The translations under genes and the position numbers were made by a program. Shown in pieces: positions 17,906-26,272 of a stretch of 64,000 nucleotides of DNA; position 1 is the stretch's first letter, and the number at the start of each line of letters is the position of its first letter. The stretch is from Caldilineaceae bacterium. GTDB taxonomy: Bacteria; Chloroflexota; Anaerolineae; Caldilineales; Caldilineaceae. The stretch spans positions 62,001-126,000 of the forward strand of contig JAJEDI010000097.1 in assembly GCA_022821585.1 (NCBI GenBank), given 5' to 3'. The notes below the pieces were generated by a model that did not search any database, was not told where the DNA came from, and saw nothing but the letters and a program-made list of their open reading frames with translations.

Positions 17906-19636
17906 TCATGCCATCTTCCGCTTTTCCTCCTCGACCAGCACCCGGCGCAGGATCTTGCCTACCTGGCTCTTCGGCAGCTCGTCGCGAAACTCAACTAGCC
18001 TCGGCACTTTGTATGGAGCCAGTTGCTCCCGGCAGAAGGCTTCAATCTCATCCTGTGTGCTCGACTGGCCCGACTTCAAAACAATGTAAGCTTTGACCGT
18101 TTCGCCCCGGACCGCGTCCGGCACACCTGCCACCACCGCCTCCTGCACCGCTTCATGCATATAGAGAACTTCCTCCACCTCTCGTGGCACCACATTGTAG
18201 CCGCTGGCGATGATCAGGTCCTTCTTTCTGTCCACGATGTAAAAGCAACCGTCTTCATCCATTCGCGCAATGTCGCCGGTGTGGAACCAGCCTTCTTCAG
18301 TGATGGCTTCTTCCGTCTCGTCGGGACGCTTCCAGTAGCCCTTCATAACCTGCGGACCGCGAATGATCAGTTCGCCCTCCTCCCCGGCGTCAACGGTTTC
18401 GAATTCGCCCTCCTCATTCGGGTCGAGTCCGACGATCGCTACCTCTGTGCTGGGCACGGGAAAGCCGATGCTTCCCTCCTTGCGCATCCCGTTGATCGGA
18501 TTAGCGCACGCCACCGGCGACGTCTCGGTCAGACCGTAACCCTCCACCAACTTGCCGCCCGTGATCTCTTCGAAGCGGCGCTGGATCTCAAGCGGCAGCG
18601 ACATACCGCCAGAAAGGCAAGCCTTGATCGACCTCAGGTCCGCTTCGTCCACCTTTGGATGGTTTATGATCGCCGTGTACATCGTAGGTATGCCGGGATA
18701 CATCGTCACCTTTTCGCGGTGAAGAATGTCCAACACGAGGTCGGTCTGACGCGGATCAGGCGTTACGATCAGTTCGGCGCCGGTGTACATCGAGAAAAGC
18801 ATGGCTACCGTCATCCCGTACACATGGAAAAACGGAATCGCGCCCAGCGTCCTCTCCCCGCCGTATTCCAGGTCCCTGTACCAGGCCTCAATCTGTTGCA
18901 CGTTGGACATAACGCTTCGGTGCGTCAGCATGGCCGCTTTCGGCGAACCTGTCGTCCCCCCCGTGTACTGGAAGAGCACCACGTCGTCCGGAGAAACATC
19001 TATACTGGGCGGGTTGGGCGCGCTTGTTTCAATCAGGTTGTCAAACGCCCAGATGCCCGGGCCGTCCGCTACGTCGGTCATCATGCCCGATGCGCGCACC
19101 TTTTTCGCGACCAGCTTGTTGAAGGGAAATCCAAGCGGGTCCGGTACGTCGGTTACGATCACGTGCTTTAGCTCGGTACCTTCACGCGCCTGAGCCACTC
19201 GCTCAGCAAACCCGCTCAGTATGACGATGGCTGCCGCGCCGCTGTCTTCCAGCAGATGGTTCAATTCCCGGGATGTATAAGTTGGGTTCGTATTGACAAT
19301 GACGCAGCCCGCCTTGAGCGCGCCAAAAAACGAGATCACCTGCTGGGGGATATTTGGCAGCATGATCGCAATTCGGTCGCCTTGCTGCAAGCCGATTCGC
19401 CGCAATGCAAAGGCAAAGCGGTCAACCGAGTCCTTCAGTTCGGCATAGGTTTGCTTGGCCTGTACGGTGATGCCCAACGGCAGATATGCGAGCAGCAGGC
19501 GAGTTGCTACCTGGTTGGCATAGGTCTGGGCCGAGGCATCCAGCATTTCATGTGTGAGCTGGCCGTTATATTCTATTGAGTCCGGTACACCCGATTCGTA
19601 CTTCTCTAGCCATGGCTTCTGTTCATAGACAGACAT
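17906..19636 (-). CDS. Long-chain acyl-CoA ligase (FadD-like)
   Basis: An AMP-forming ligase that activates fatty acids to acyl-CoA for beta-oxidation or lipid synthesis. The 576-residue protein has the P-loop-like QYTGGTTGSPKAAML (about residue 215), the GYGLTETSPV motif (about 362), GWFHTGDIARMDEDG (about 445) and the C-terminal SGYNVVPREVEEVL, with a catalytic Lys near the end in LPKSQVGKILRR. The start MSVYEQKPWLEKY at 19636 fits the family N-terminus and has AAAGGAGAAT a few bases upstream. The frame is open 18 codons further. The chain length of its substrate cannot be read. It lies divergently from the CoA-binding protein gene. Confidence 0.93.
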   Translation of the reverse strand: MSVYEQKPWLEKYESGVPDSIEYNGQLTHEMLDASAQTYANQVATRLLLAYLPLGITVQAKQTYAELKDSVDRFAFALRRIGLQQGDRIAIMLPNIPQQVISFFGALKAGCVIVNTNPTYTSRELNHLLEDSGAAAIVILSGFAERVAQAREGTELKHVIVTDVPDPLGFPFNKLVAKKVRASGMMTDVADGPGIWAFDNLIETSAPNPPSIDVSPDDVVLFQYTGGTTGSPKAAMLTHRSVMSNVQQIEAWYRDLEYGGERTLGAIPFFHVYGMTVAMLFSMYTGAELIVTPDPRQTDLVLDILHREKVTMYPGIPTMYTAIINHPKVDEADLRSIKACLSGGMSLPLEIQRRFEEITGGKLVEGYGLTETSPVACANPINGMRKEGSIGFPVPSTEVAIVGLDPNEEGEFETVDAGEEGELIIRGPQVMKGYWKRPDETEEAITEEGWFHTGDIARMDEDGCFYIVDRKKDLIIASGYNVVPREVEEVLYMHEAVQEAVVAGVPDAVRGETVKAYIVLKSGQSSTQDEIEAFCREQLAPYKVPRLVEFRDELPKSQVGKILRRVLVEEEKRKMA

Positions 19637-20019
19637 CGCAATCGATTCTCCTTTACTATTTGCCGCTGACCCCTGAGCCGTACCCACCAAGCCAATGGGA
19701 AGGCCGGGAGCAGCCTGCGTGGTGGAGGAACTCTGTCATTCGATTGTGGATAAAGTATATCAGAGGAAAAGGCCGATTGGCAACGAAGTCAACTATAGGG
19801 CGTATCTCTCCTCGCGTCGAAGCTTCCGGCGTCCAGGCCATGGAGAAAGGCAATGACCAGGAAAACCAATGCAGGACACGGCTCGAAACGGCCGAAACAC
19901 CAAGCCCGAACTTTGACACGTCAGTTCCGACGCAAGTATACTTTTTCGATATGAAGCCAGCACCATGCCTGGGTTCGCCCCGGCAGAGCATCCGACTCGG
20001 AGACTCGGCGGACAGTACT
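19637..20019. other. Divergent intergenic region
   Basis: It separates the acyl-CoA ligase from the CoA-binding gene. Apart from the plus-strand promoter at 19913-19942, I see no gene, RNA or repeat in it. Confidence 0.5.
19913..19942 (+). promoter_or_regulatory. Promoter upstream of the CoA-binding protein gene
   Basis: TTGACA (19913-19918), 18 spacer bases and TATACT (19937-19942). Initiation near 19949 would fall almost on an in-frame ATG at 19951, allowing a leaderless start, or give a 70-base leader for the ATG at 20020. Confidence 0.7.
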
Positions 20020-20499
20020 ATGCAGGATCTGGATTCCCTGATCGCGAAATACGTGGACCAACCGATCTGGGCCGTGGTCGGGGCCAGTAACGATCAGGCA
20101 AAATACGGAAATCGTATCTATCTGAAGCTCAGGGAGTCCGGTTACACGGTCTATCCGGTGAACCGCCGGGCGCCTCTGATCGAAGGCGACACCGCCTACA
20201 GCAAACTGACCGACTTGCCTGAACCGCCGACGGTTGTCAATATGGTTGTGCCGCCGACTGAAGCCCCTCTCATTGTGGAAAATGCAAAAGCCGCTGGCGC
20301 ACAGGCAATCTGGTTCCAACCGGGCGCCGAAAGCACTACCGCTGCACGGTGGGCACAGGACAATGGCCTGGATGTTATCGAAGCCTGCATTCTCGTCCAG
20401 CTCGCCTTGAGGCCTCGCCCAGACAAGACCCAACCCGACCAGCCTGCATCGCACTCGCGTCCGGTCACTACCCCAGACCCTACCACCTCCACCCGCTGA
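20020..20499 (+). CDS. CoA-binding protein (YccU type)
   Basis: A single CoA-binding Rossmann domain. PIWAVVGASNDQAKYGNRIY holds the G-A-S-x-x-x-x-K-x-G nucleotide loop at about residues 20-32, then YTVYPVNRR and VVNMVVPPTEA, and GAQAIWFQPGAES near residue 105. These are the same landmarks as the N-terminal domain of succinyl-CoA synthetase alpha, and the Trp-Phe-Gln-Pro-Gly stretch is typical of the YccU family. The length fits a start at 20020, but there is no strong ribosome-binding site. The in-frame ATG at 19951, next to the predicted transcription start, is an alternative adding 23 residues. The Pro/Thr-rich tail is likely disordered. Ligand and role are unproven. Confidence 0.87.
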   Translation: MQDLDSLIAKYVDQPIWAVVGASNDQAKYGNRIYLKLRESGYTVYPVNRRAPLIEGDTAYSKLTDLPEPPTVVNMVVPPTEAPLIVENAKAAGAQAIWFQPGAESTTAARWAQDNGLDVIEACILVQLALRPRPDKTQPDQPASHSRPVTTPDPTTSTR

Positions 20500-20649
20500 A
20501 GCATTCTTGCGCATAGTCGGGTGGAGGAACCGCATCTGAACAGTCGTGAAGCCGTAGGATGTCTGTGCGCATTCCGGTCTGCACGCGTACCTTCGGCATC
20601 ACACCGCAAATCGCCAGCAACTGAATTTACTCAACAAGGACAAATTAAT

Positions 20650-22434
20650 ATGCGGATGTCGAAACTGTTTTTCCAGACACTTCGCGAAGCACCCGCAGAC
20701 GCCGATATCCTCAGCCATCAGTTGATGCTGCGGGCGGGGTTGGTTCGACAGGTAGGCGCCGGAATTTTCGAATACTTGCCCATGGGCCTACGCGTAAAGA
20801 AGAAAATCGAACAGATAATGCGCGAAGAAATGGATGCCATCGACGGGCAGGAAATCGTCATGCCCGTCGTGCAGCCCGCCTCACTTTGGAAAAGAACGGG
20901 GCGCTGGTATGAGATCGGCGATGACCTGGCCCGCCTTACCGACCGCGCCGGCCGGGAGTTGGTCCTGGCAATGACCCACGAAGAGGTAATCACCGAGTTG
21001 GCCGGCGGCGTGATCAACAGCTACCGGCAGTTGCCGGTCATGCTCTACCAGATCCAGACGAAGTTCCGCGACGAGCCCCGACCCCGCGGCGGTCTCATCC
21101 GCGTCCGCGAATTCACAATGAAGGACGGTTACTCCTTCCACCCCGATATCGCCAGCCTCGACGACTATTATCCACTGGTCTATCAGGCCTACTTCAACAT
21201 CTTCGGCCGTGCCGGGCTCGATGTCATCGCCGTCGAAAGCGATACCGGCATGATGGGCGGGACCATGGCCCACGAATTCATGGCCCTGACCGAGGTCGGA
21301 GAAGACACTCTTCTTCTCTGTGACAAATGTGGCTATAAGGCAAATCGTCAGGTCGCCACATTCGTGAAGCAGACTGAAGATGACCGGGCCGAAGAAGCCC
21401 CGCTTCCACTGGAGGAAGTCGCCACCCCTGACGTCGATACTATCGCCGCGCTGGCCGGCTTCCTCAAAGTCCCCGAGAGCCGCACCGCCAAGGCACTGTT
21501 CTTGGTGGCAACGATGGAGGAGGACGGCGAAGAGAAGGAGCAGTTCGTCTTCGTCGTTGTCCGCGGCGATATGGAGTTGAACGAAACGAAGCTGACGAAC
21601 GCGCTCAAGGCCCGCCAGCTGCGCCCTGCCCAGACCGAGGAAATCCGGGCCGTCGGTGCAGAGCCCGGCTACGGCTCCCCAGTTGGCATCTGCAGAGACG
21701 CCGTCCTTTTGGTCGTGGACGATCTGATTCCTGACAGCCCAAACCTGGTAGCAGGTGCAAATCGTGACGGCTGGCACCTCAGGAATGTCAACTGCGAAAG
21801 AGACTATGAGCCTGACCTGGTCGTAGACGTGGTCGCGGCTGCTGACGGTCACCCTTGTCCAAACTGCCGGGCACCCTTGCGCGCTGTGCGCGGCGTGGAA
21901 GTGGGCAATATCTTTAAGCTGGGCACCAAGTACAGCCAGGCAATGGACGCCACATTCCTCGACGAAGATGGCGGCAGCACGCCGATGGTGATGGGCTGCT
22001 ACGGCATTGGCTCTGGCCGTCTGATCGCAAGTGCGATCGAAACGAACTTCGACGACAACGGTATCGTCTGGCCAATAACGATCGCGCCCTATCAGCTCTA
22101 TCTCGTCAGCCTGGCGACCCGGCGCACGCCCGAAGTGGCTGAAGCCGCCGACCGCATTTACATGCAGCTGCAGGAAGCCGGAGTGGAAGTCCTGTACGAC
22201 GACCGCGACGAGCGCGCCGGCGTGAAGTTCAACGACGCCGATCTGTTGGGAATCCCAATCCGGTTGACGATTGGCGCAAGGGGAGTCAAGAGTGGAGTCG
22301 CCGAACTCAAACTGCGCAACGGCGAAGAAATCCGCGAGCTGCCCCTCGATGATATCGTCAAACAGATTCAGTCAGTCGAGGACGCCGAAACGGCCGCGGT
22401 TCTCGCAAAAGTGATCACGGAGTCTTTACAATAA
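20650..22434 (+). CDS. proS: Prolyl-tRNA synthetase
   Basis: A class II synthetase that charges tRNA-Pro. The 594-residue length and order match the long bacterial form: class II core with FRDEPRPRGGLIRVREF (motif 2, about residue 140), then the inserted YbaK-like editing domain (about 225-390), then GCYGIGSGRLIAS (motif 3, about 450) and an anticodon-binding domain ending the chain. The start MRMSKLFFQTLREAP is chosen because AAGGA lies ahead of the ATG at 20650. The open frame extends 43 codons further without a family match. It ends 41 bases before the promoter of the leader-peptide/GNAT unit. Confidence 0.97.
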   Translation: MRMSKLFFQTLREAPADADILSHQLMLRAGLVRQVGAGIFEYLPMGLRVKKKIEQIMREEMDAIDGQEIVMPVVQPASLWKRTGRWYEIGDDLARLTDRAGRELVLAMTHEEVITELAGGVINSYRQLPVMLYQIQTKFRDEPRPRGGLIRVREFTMKDGYSFHPDIASLDDYYPLVYQAYFNIFGRAGLDVIAVESDTGMMGGTMAHEFMALTEVGEDTLLLCDKCGYKANRQVATFVKQTEDDRAEEAPLPLEEVATPDVDTIAALAGFLKVPESRTAKALFLVATMEEDGEEKEQFVFVVVRGDMELNETKLTNALKARQLRPAQTEEIRAVGAEPGYGSPVGICRDAVLLVVDDLIPDSPNLVAGANRDGWHLRNVNCERDYEPDLVVDVVAAADGHPCPNCRAPLRAVRGVEVGNIFKLGTKYSQAMDATFLDEDGGSTPMVMGCYGIGSGRLIASAIETNFDDNGIVWPITIAPYQLYLVSLATRRTPEVAEAADRIYMQLQEAGVEVLYDDRDERAGVKFNDADLLGIPIRLTIGARGVKSGVAELKLRNGEEIRELPLDDIVKQIQSVEDAETAAVLAKVITESLQ

Positions 22435-22475
22435 TGTGGACCGGACCCCCAGCGGAGTAAGCCCGCCTCAAAAAA

Positions 22476-22504
22476 TTGACTCAGTTTGAAACACCTGTTA
22501 CCCT
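22476..22504 (+). promoter_or_regulatory. Promoter of the leader-peptide/GNAT transcript
   Basis: TTGACT (22476-22481), 17 spacer bases and TACCCT (22499-22504). A second -35-like TTGACA at 22517 lacks a good -10. Either would place the short leader ORF close to the transcript's 5' end. Confidence 0.6.
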
Positions 22505-22568
22505 TTAAGGCGTATCTTGACACGTAATCGGCAAACAACCCATTCCCACACAGAAAGGAGCAAACACC

Positions 22569-22640
22569 ATGCGAATTAAAGTGTCGGTCGTCTCTGGTTG
22601 TTACGCGTCTTTCGTGAGGAGATCCGCGCCTGACCGCTGA
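22569..22640 (+). CDS. Leader peptide upstream of the two-domain GNAT gene
   Basis: A 23-codon ORF (begins MRIKVSVVSGCYASF, ends at TGA 22638-22640) with AAAGGAG at 22554-22560, eight bases before its ATG: a better translation start than most genes here. It is followed 20 bases later by a strong intrinsic terminator and then a GNAT gene. Codons 12-14 contain ACGCGTC, the exact complement of GACGCGT (22670-22676) in the ascending arm of the terminator. This allows an alternative pairing that would stop the terminator from forming. The layout matches ribosome-mediated attenuators, in which stalling on a short peptide turns on a resistance gene. The peptide itself matches nothing I know. The role is inference. 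Confidence 0.65.
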   Translation: MRIKVSVVSGCYASFVRRSAPDR

Positions 22641-22660
22641 GTCAACGCTGAACTGCTTCC

Positions 22661-22701
22661 AAAACCGTGGACGCGTGTTTCGAACGCTCCACGGTTTTTT
22701 T
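22661..22701 (+). terminator. Intrinsic terminator between leader peptide and GNAT gene
   Basis: CCGTGGA (22665-22671) and GCGT (22673-22676) pair with ACGC (22684-22687) and TCCACGG (22688-22694). This gives 11 bp with one bulged C and a seven-base loop, followed by seven T residues (22695-22701). The start of the GNAT gene is 110 bases further on, so read-through must be controlled or a second promoter must exist. Confidence 0.9.
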
Positions 22702-22811
22702 GTTGGTAGAGGAAGCCGAAGAGCGCACTGAAGAAAGGAGCCGCAGAATCAGCATTTTCGTCGTCTTCAATCCCCGGAATCCCGATGAACTTTCAGCATG
22801 GAGTATGAACC

Positions 22812-23843
22812 TTGATCACAATTCGCCCCTTTGAGAACAGCGACCAGGACTACCGGCAAGCGGTCAATATAGTGAACGCAGTCTGGCCGGAGTATCCTGA
22901 TACCGTGGAAGAGTGGAAGGAGTCAGATGAGAAGCGCTCGAAACTGCTGAAAAGAGGTCGCTTCTTCGCCGAAATCGAGGGAAAGCCTGTCGGCTATGCC
23001 AGTTACGGCCAGTCACTGTGGATTAACCATCCTGGCAAGCTCTTTGTAGGTGTGGAAGTGCTACCGGAATTTCGCAGGCGCGGCGTTGGCTCCGCCCTGT
23101 GGCAGCACCTGTGCAGCGAGGTCCAGCAGTTTGACCCTCTGCGCCTCCTCGCCCACACACGCGAAGACTATGAAGACGGAATCCGATTCGCCGCCAAACA
23201 GGGCTTCGAAGAACGTATGCGAGACTGGGAGTCCCGTCTCGATCCGGCGAGCCTCGACCTCGGCGAGTGGAGTCGATACCACCGCCAGGTCGATGAGCAG
23301 GGGATCGAGATTAAGACTGTCGCCCAATTGGAGTCCGACCCTGACCGAGATCGTAAGCTCTACGAGCTAGAATGGCTCATCGACCGCGACGTTCCCAGCC
23401 CGGAACCCCCTTCCAAAGTGCCCTTTGAGGAGTTTCAAAAGGTATGGGAGAGGACAAATCTGCTGCCGGATGCCTGGTTTGTCGCCATCGACAGTGGCGA
23501 ATATGTGGGAATGACCAATCTCTGGACCAGCCAGGCCAATGCCAAACTGCTCTATGTTGGACTAACCGGCGTGACTCGCTCCCATCGCAAGCGCGGCATT
23601 GCCATGGCTTTGAAAGTACGTTCCGTCGAATTTGCATTGCAAAATGGATTCAACGAAATACGCACCTGGAACGAGACCAACAACCAGGCCATGCTGGGAA
23701 TCAACAACCGGCTCGGCTTTGTGCGGCAGCCCGCGCACATTGAGTTCGTGAAAGTGATGCGAGAAGAGCGTCCCGAAGACGCCCACCTGAAAATCCAGGA
23801 CACACCGCAAGAAGAGGAGAAACAGGAGGTCGGAGCCAACTGA
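22812..23843 (+). CDS. Two-domain GNAT acetyltransferase
   Basis: The 343-residue protein has two GNAT domains in tandem. The first has the acetyl-CoA loop in EVLPEFRRRGVGSALW (about residues 82-97). The second has GVTRSHRKRGIAMALK (about 255-270) and a C-terminal NETNNQAMLGINNRLGF. Double-GNAT proteins include mycothiol synthase and several resistance-type acetyltransferases. The substrate here is unknown. It starts with TTG at 22812, eight bases after GGAG (22800-22803). An ATG in another frame just upstream gives only a few codons. The leader peptide and terminator in front imply conditional expression, perhaps in response to a translation inhibitor. Confidence 0.88.
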   Translation: MITIRPFENSDQDYRQAVNIVNAVWPEYPDTVEEWKESDEKRSKLLKRGRFFAEIEGKPVGYASYGQSLWINHPGKLFVGVEVLPEFRRRGVGSALWQHLCSEVQQFDPLRLLAHTREDYEDGIRFAAKQGFEERMRDWESRLDPASLDLGEWSRYHRQVDEQGIEIKTVAQLESDPDRDRKLYELEWLIDRDVPSPEPPSKVPFEEFQKVWERTNLLPDAWFVAIDSGEYVGMTNLWTSQANAKLLYVGLTGVTRSHRKRGIAMALKVRSVEFALQNGFNEIRTWNETNNQAMLGINNRLGFVRQPAHIEFVKVMREERPEDAHLKIQDTPQEEEKQEVGAN

Positions 23844-23886
23844 AAAATCCTCATTCATGTCGGATTTCCATACGGCCTGAATGAGG
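23844..23886 (-). terminator. Terminator of punA (convergent with the GNAT gene)
   Basis: CCTCATTCA (23849-23857) and TGAATGAGG (23878-23886) form a 9-bp stem with a 20-base loop. On the minus strand it is followed by five T residues (complement of 23844-23848), as expected for termination of punA. On the plus strand no T-run follows, so it is a poorer end for the GNAT gene. Confidence 0.75.
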
Positions 23887-23962
23887 TCTCAAGTAGAAAT
23901 CTCTTTTGGAAGGGCGGGGCCGCTCGACAAGGTCCCTGCCTTTCCTGTTGTGGATCGCCCAC

Positions 23963-24826
23963 CTACAATCGGGACAGGATCGCCTTCAGTAATGCCGTCA
24001 AACGCGGCACCACGATTCTGCCCGTTTCCATTACCTCTTCTTCGCTGGTCTCTTTGTCCGAGTCCAGATGGTCCACGGCCACATTTGTGATCGTGCTGAT
24101 GCCCAGGACCCCGATACCGGCATGGACCGCCACCAACGCCTCCGGTACCGTGCTCATCCCCACGGCGTCCGCTCCCACCAGGCGCAAAAGACGAACTTCC
24201 GCCGGCGTCTCAAAGCTGGGACCCGCGAGAAAAGCGTACACGCCTTGGCGCAGTGTGATCCCCAACTCTTGCGCCGCTTCCAGGGCCGCCCTTCTCAATG
24301 AACGCGGATAGGCGTGCGTCATCGACGGAAAACGCGTTCCAAACGCCGGCACAGTCGGACCAATTAGGGGATTATGACCCGCCATGCCCACAAAATTCAG
24401 GTGGTCCACGATAAGCATCAGATCGCCCGCTCGGAAGCCGGGATTCACGCCGCCGGCCGCATTGGTCAGGATCAGCCTGCCAACGCCCAGACGCTGCATC
24501 ACTCGGATGGGAAAGGTAATTTCCTCGGCGGTATAGCCCTCGTAGAAATGGTTGCGACCCTGCATCGCCACTACCGTCTGACCGGATAGCTGGCCCACGA
24601 TCAGTCGCCCTGCGTGCCCGGGTGCTGTGCTGGTCGAAAAGTGCGGGATCTCCTCGTAGGAAACTGCTTTCGCCTCCTCGATCGCCTCGGCCAGCGAATT
24701 CAGCCCACTGCCAAGCACGAGTCCGATCGGCCGCCCCTCGGACTGTTGCAAATCCTGGCGGCCTGTCCGTGCACGCACGAATTCCGCCGCCCTGTCATAG
24801 TCTGCAAGACCAAACTTGAGTGTCAC
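23963..24826 (-). CDS. punA: Purine-nucleoside phosphorylase
   Basis: Cleaves inosine/guanosine with phosphate to the free base and ribose-1-phosphate in purine salvage. The 287-residue length is that of the trimeric (PNP/MTAP) class. Landmarks are GLVLGSGLNSLAE (phosphate-binding Ser, about residue 40), the NHFYEGYT loop (about 92), ILTNAAGGVNPGF (about 120), the base-binding Glu in GPSFETPAEV (about 204), and MSTVPEALVA with the conserved Met. The ATG at 24826 lies 59 bases after the flavoprotein gene on the same strand, so the two may be cotranscribed. A hairpin with a T-run follows. Confidence 0.96.
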   Translation of the reverse strand: MTLKFGLADYDRAAEFVRARTGRQDLQQSEGRPIGLVLGSGLNSLAEAIEEAKAVSYEEIPHFSTSTAPGHAGRLIVGQLSGQTVVAMQGRNHFYEGYTAEEITFPIRVMQRLGVGRLILTNAAGGVNPGFRAGDLMLIVDHLNFVGMAGHNPLIGPTVPAFGTRFPSMTHAYPRSLRRAALEAAQELGITLRQGVYAFLAGPSFETPAEVRLLRLVGADAVGMSTVPEALVAVHAGIGVLGISTITNVAVDHLDSDKETSEEEVMETGRIVVPRLTALLKAILSRL

Positions 24827-24885
24827 TGCGTTACCCGCAATCTGTCCGGCTCCTTCCTGCGAACGAAAGTTGCCATGTTCAACCC

Positions 24886-26085
24886 CTACGCCTCGCCTTC
24901 AGCATCGCCATGGTACCGCGAAGCCTCCTCCCCCGTCGTGTCCGGCGAAAGGTCGCGCCACCGAAAGAGATCTGCCCATTCATTCTGTCTACCCTCTACC
25001 ACGTCGGCGATCAGGTCCCCAAGCACCGGCCCGAACTTGAACCCGTGACCGCTTCCCCCCGTAGCAACACTCAGGCCTTCGCGCTCAGGGTGATGGTCGA
25101 TCCAGAAATGTTCGTCAAGCGTGTCGTTGTAAACGCATCGTCGCGTATAGGTGATTTCAGCATCTAGAAGCGCTGGAAATGTATTCTTAAGGAAGATCCG
25201 CAGTTGAGCGAAATCCTCCTCGTAGACCTTACGCTCGTCGTGTTCCGGGTGGAGCGTCACCCCGACCCCGTGCCGGGAAACCTTGACGACACCTTCCCGC
25301 AACATCGGGAACCCGTACCAGCCCGTACTGGAAGTGTCTGCAAAATAGACCACAAAACCCGGCGCCTCAAACAGTGAAGGGTCCTTCGGTTTCAGATGGA
25401 AGATCGGGTGGCCGGTCGTAGTCATCACCGAATGCAGCTCCGGAAGCAGCCACGGCGTCCACGAACCTGCCGCCAGCACCGTGTGATCGGAGCTGAACGT
25501 TGACCCTTCACGCGTGCGTACACCCTGAACACGGTTTTCCACTGTCTGAATCTCGCTCGCGGTTTGACCGGGCTGGACTTCAACCCCCTCCGCCGCGGCC
25601 TGTTCGGCCAGCCTGCCGACGACGCGCCCGCTCTCCGCGTAGCCCCCGCGCGCATTGTAAAAGCCGTCAACGTATGTCCCGGTTGACCAGGCGGGAAACC
25701 GCTGCGCTATCTCCTCGCCTGACAGACGTTCCGGACTTTGACCCTCCTCCAGCAACATGTGATAGCTGCTGTTCACGAATTCGTTATCGGGCATCGGCGC
25801 TTTCGAAGCCGCCAATACGCCCGTTTCGTGGTACAGCGTCTCTCCGAACTGTTCGTTCAGACGATGGAAGCCTTCGATCGCTCCAATTGCCATGCGCATG
25901 TACTGACGGTTGTTACCGTACTCCATGCGCACAACCTTGCTCACATCCGTTGACCCAGCCAGGGGATATGGAATCGGTCCGGGATCAATCAAGGTGACGC
26001 TGTAACCGCGACGGCGCAACGATAGGGCTGTCGTCACGCCGAAAATGCCGGAGCCGACAACGAGAAAATCAGATGATGTGGACAC
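24886..26085 (-). CDS. FAD-dependent amine oxidase, monomeric sarcosine oxidase-like
   Basis: A 399-residue DAO-family flavoprotein. The N-terminal dinucleotide loop is VVGSGIFGVTTALSLRRRGY (about residues 8-27). Near the C-terminus RRCVYNDTLDEHFWID (about 325) carries a cysteine at the position that binds FAD covalently in monomeric sarcosine oxidase and N-methyltryptophan oxidase. GGSGHGFKFGPVLG (about 348) completes the flavin site. It probably oxidises an N-methyl or other secondary amino acid, releasing peroxide. The exact substrate is not determined. A HpaI-type aldolase gene is the neighbour upstream, and punA follows. Confidence 0.87.
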   Translation of the reverse strand: MSTSSDFLVVGSGIFGVTTALSLRRRGYSVTLIDPGPIPYPLAGSTDVSKVVRMEYGNNRQYMRMAIGAIEGFHRLNEQFGETLYHETGVLAASKAPMPDNEFVNSSYHMLLEEGQSPERLSGEEIAQRFPAWSTGTYVDGFYNARGGYAESGRVVGRLAEQAAAEGVEVQPGQTASEIQTVENRVQGVRTREGSTFSSDHTVLAAGSWTPWLLPELHSVMTTTGHPIFHLKPKDPSLFEAPGFVVYFADTSSTGWYGFPMLREGVVKVSRHGVGVTLHPEHDERKVYEEDFAQLRIFLKNTFPALLDAEITYTRRCVYNDTLDEHFWIDHHPEREGLSVATGGSGHGFKFGPVLGDLIADVVEGRQNEWADLFRWRDLSPDTTGEEASRYHGDAEGEA

Positions 26086-26192
26086 CGCTTCACTCCTGTC
26101 GTATTCCTGACCCTCTGGCAGCGCCGCCTAAGGGGTCCTTCGCGTGTTGCTGCGTCCAGTCGATCTTCAACTCTCAACACGTCTCTCCGTAG

Positions 26193-26213
26193 GGGCACCC
26201 CTTGTGGGTGCCC
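26193..26213. repeat. Short inverted repeat (REP-like)
   Basis: GGGCACCC (26193-26200), five-base loop, GGGTGCCC (26206-26213). It lies between the aldolase and flavoprotein genes and has no T-run. Similar GTAGGGGCRCCC-type palindromes are common dispersed elements in Chloroflexota and cyanobacteria. It is a repeat candidate rather than a terminator. Confidence 0.5.
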
Positions 26214-26272
26214 TTGTGGACTGACAACACTTTTGGCCTGCAGTTTCCAGGTAAGACCAACTTCAACGACTC

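Noticed and set aside
18023-19171. Plus-strand open frame of 382 codons
   Set aside because: Antisense to the acyl-CoA ligase, whose AMP-binding motifs are intact on the other strand.
20881-21852. Minus-strand open frame of 323 codons
   Set aside because: Antisense to proS, with low-complexity Asp/Val-rich translation.
22734-22760. Second AAAGGAG motif before the GNAT gene
   Set aside because: No ATG, GTG or TTG start lies at a suitable distance, so I do not call another leader peptide there.
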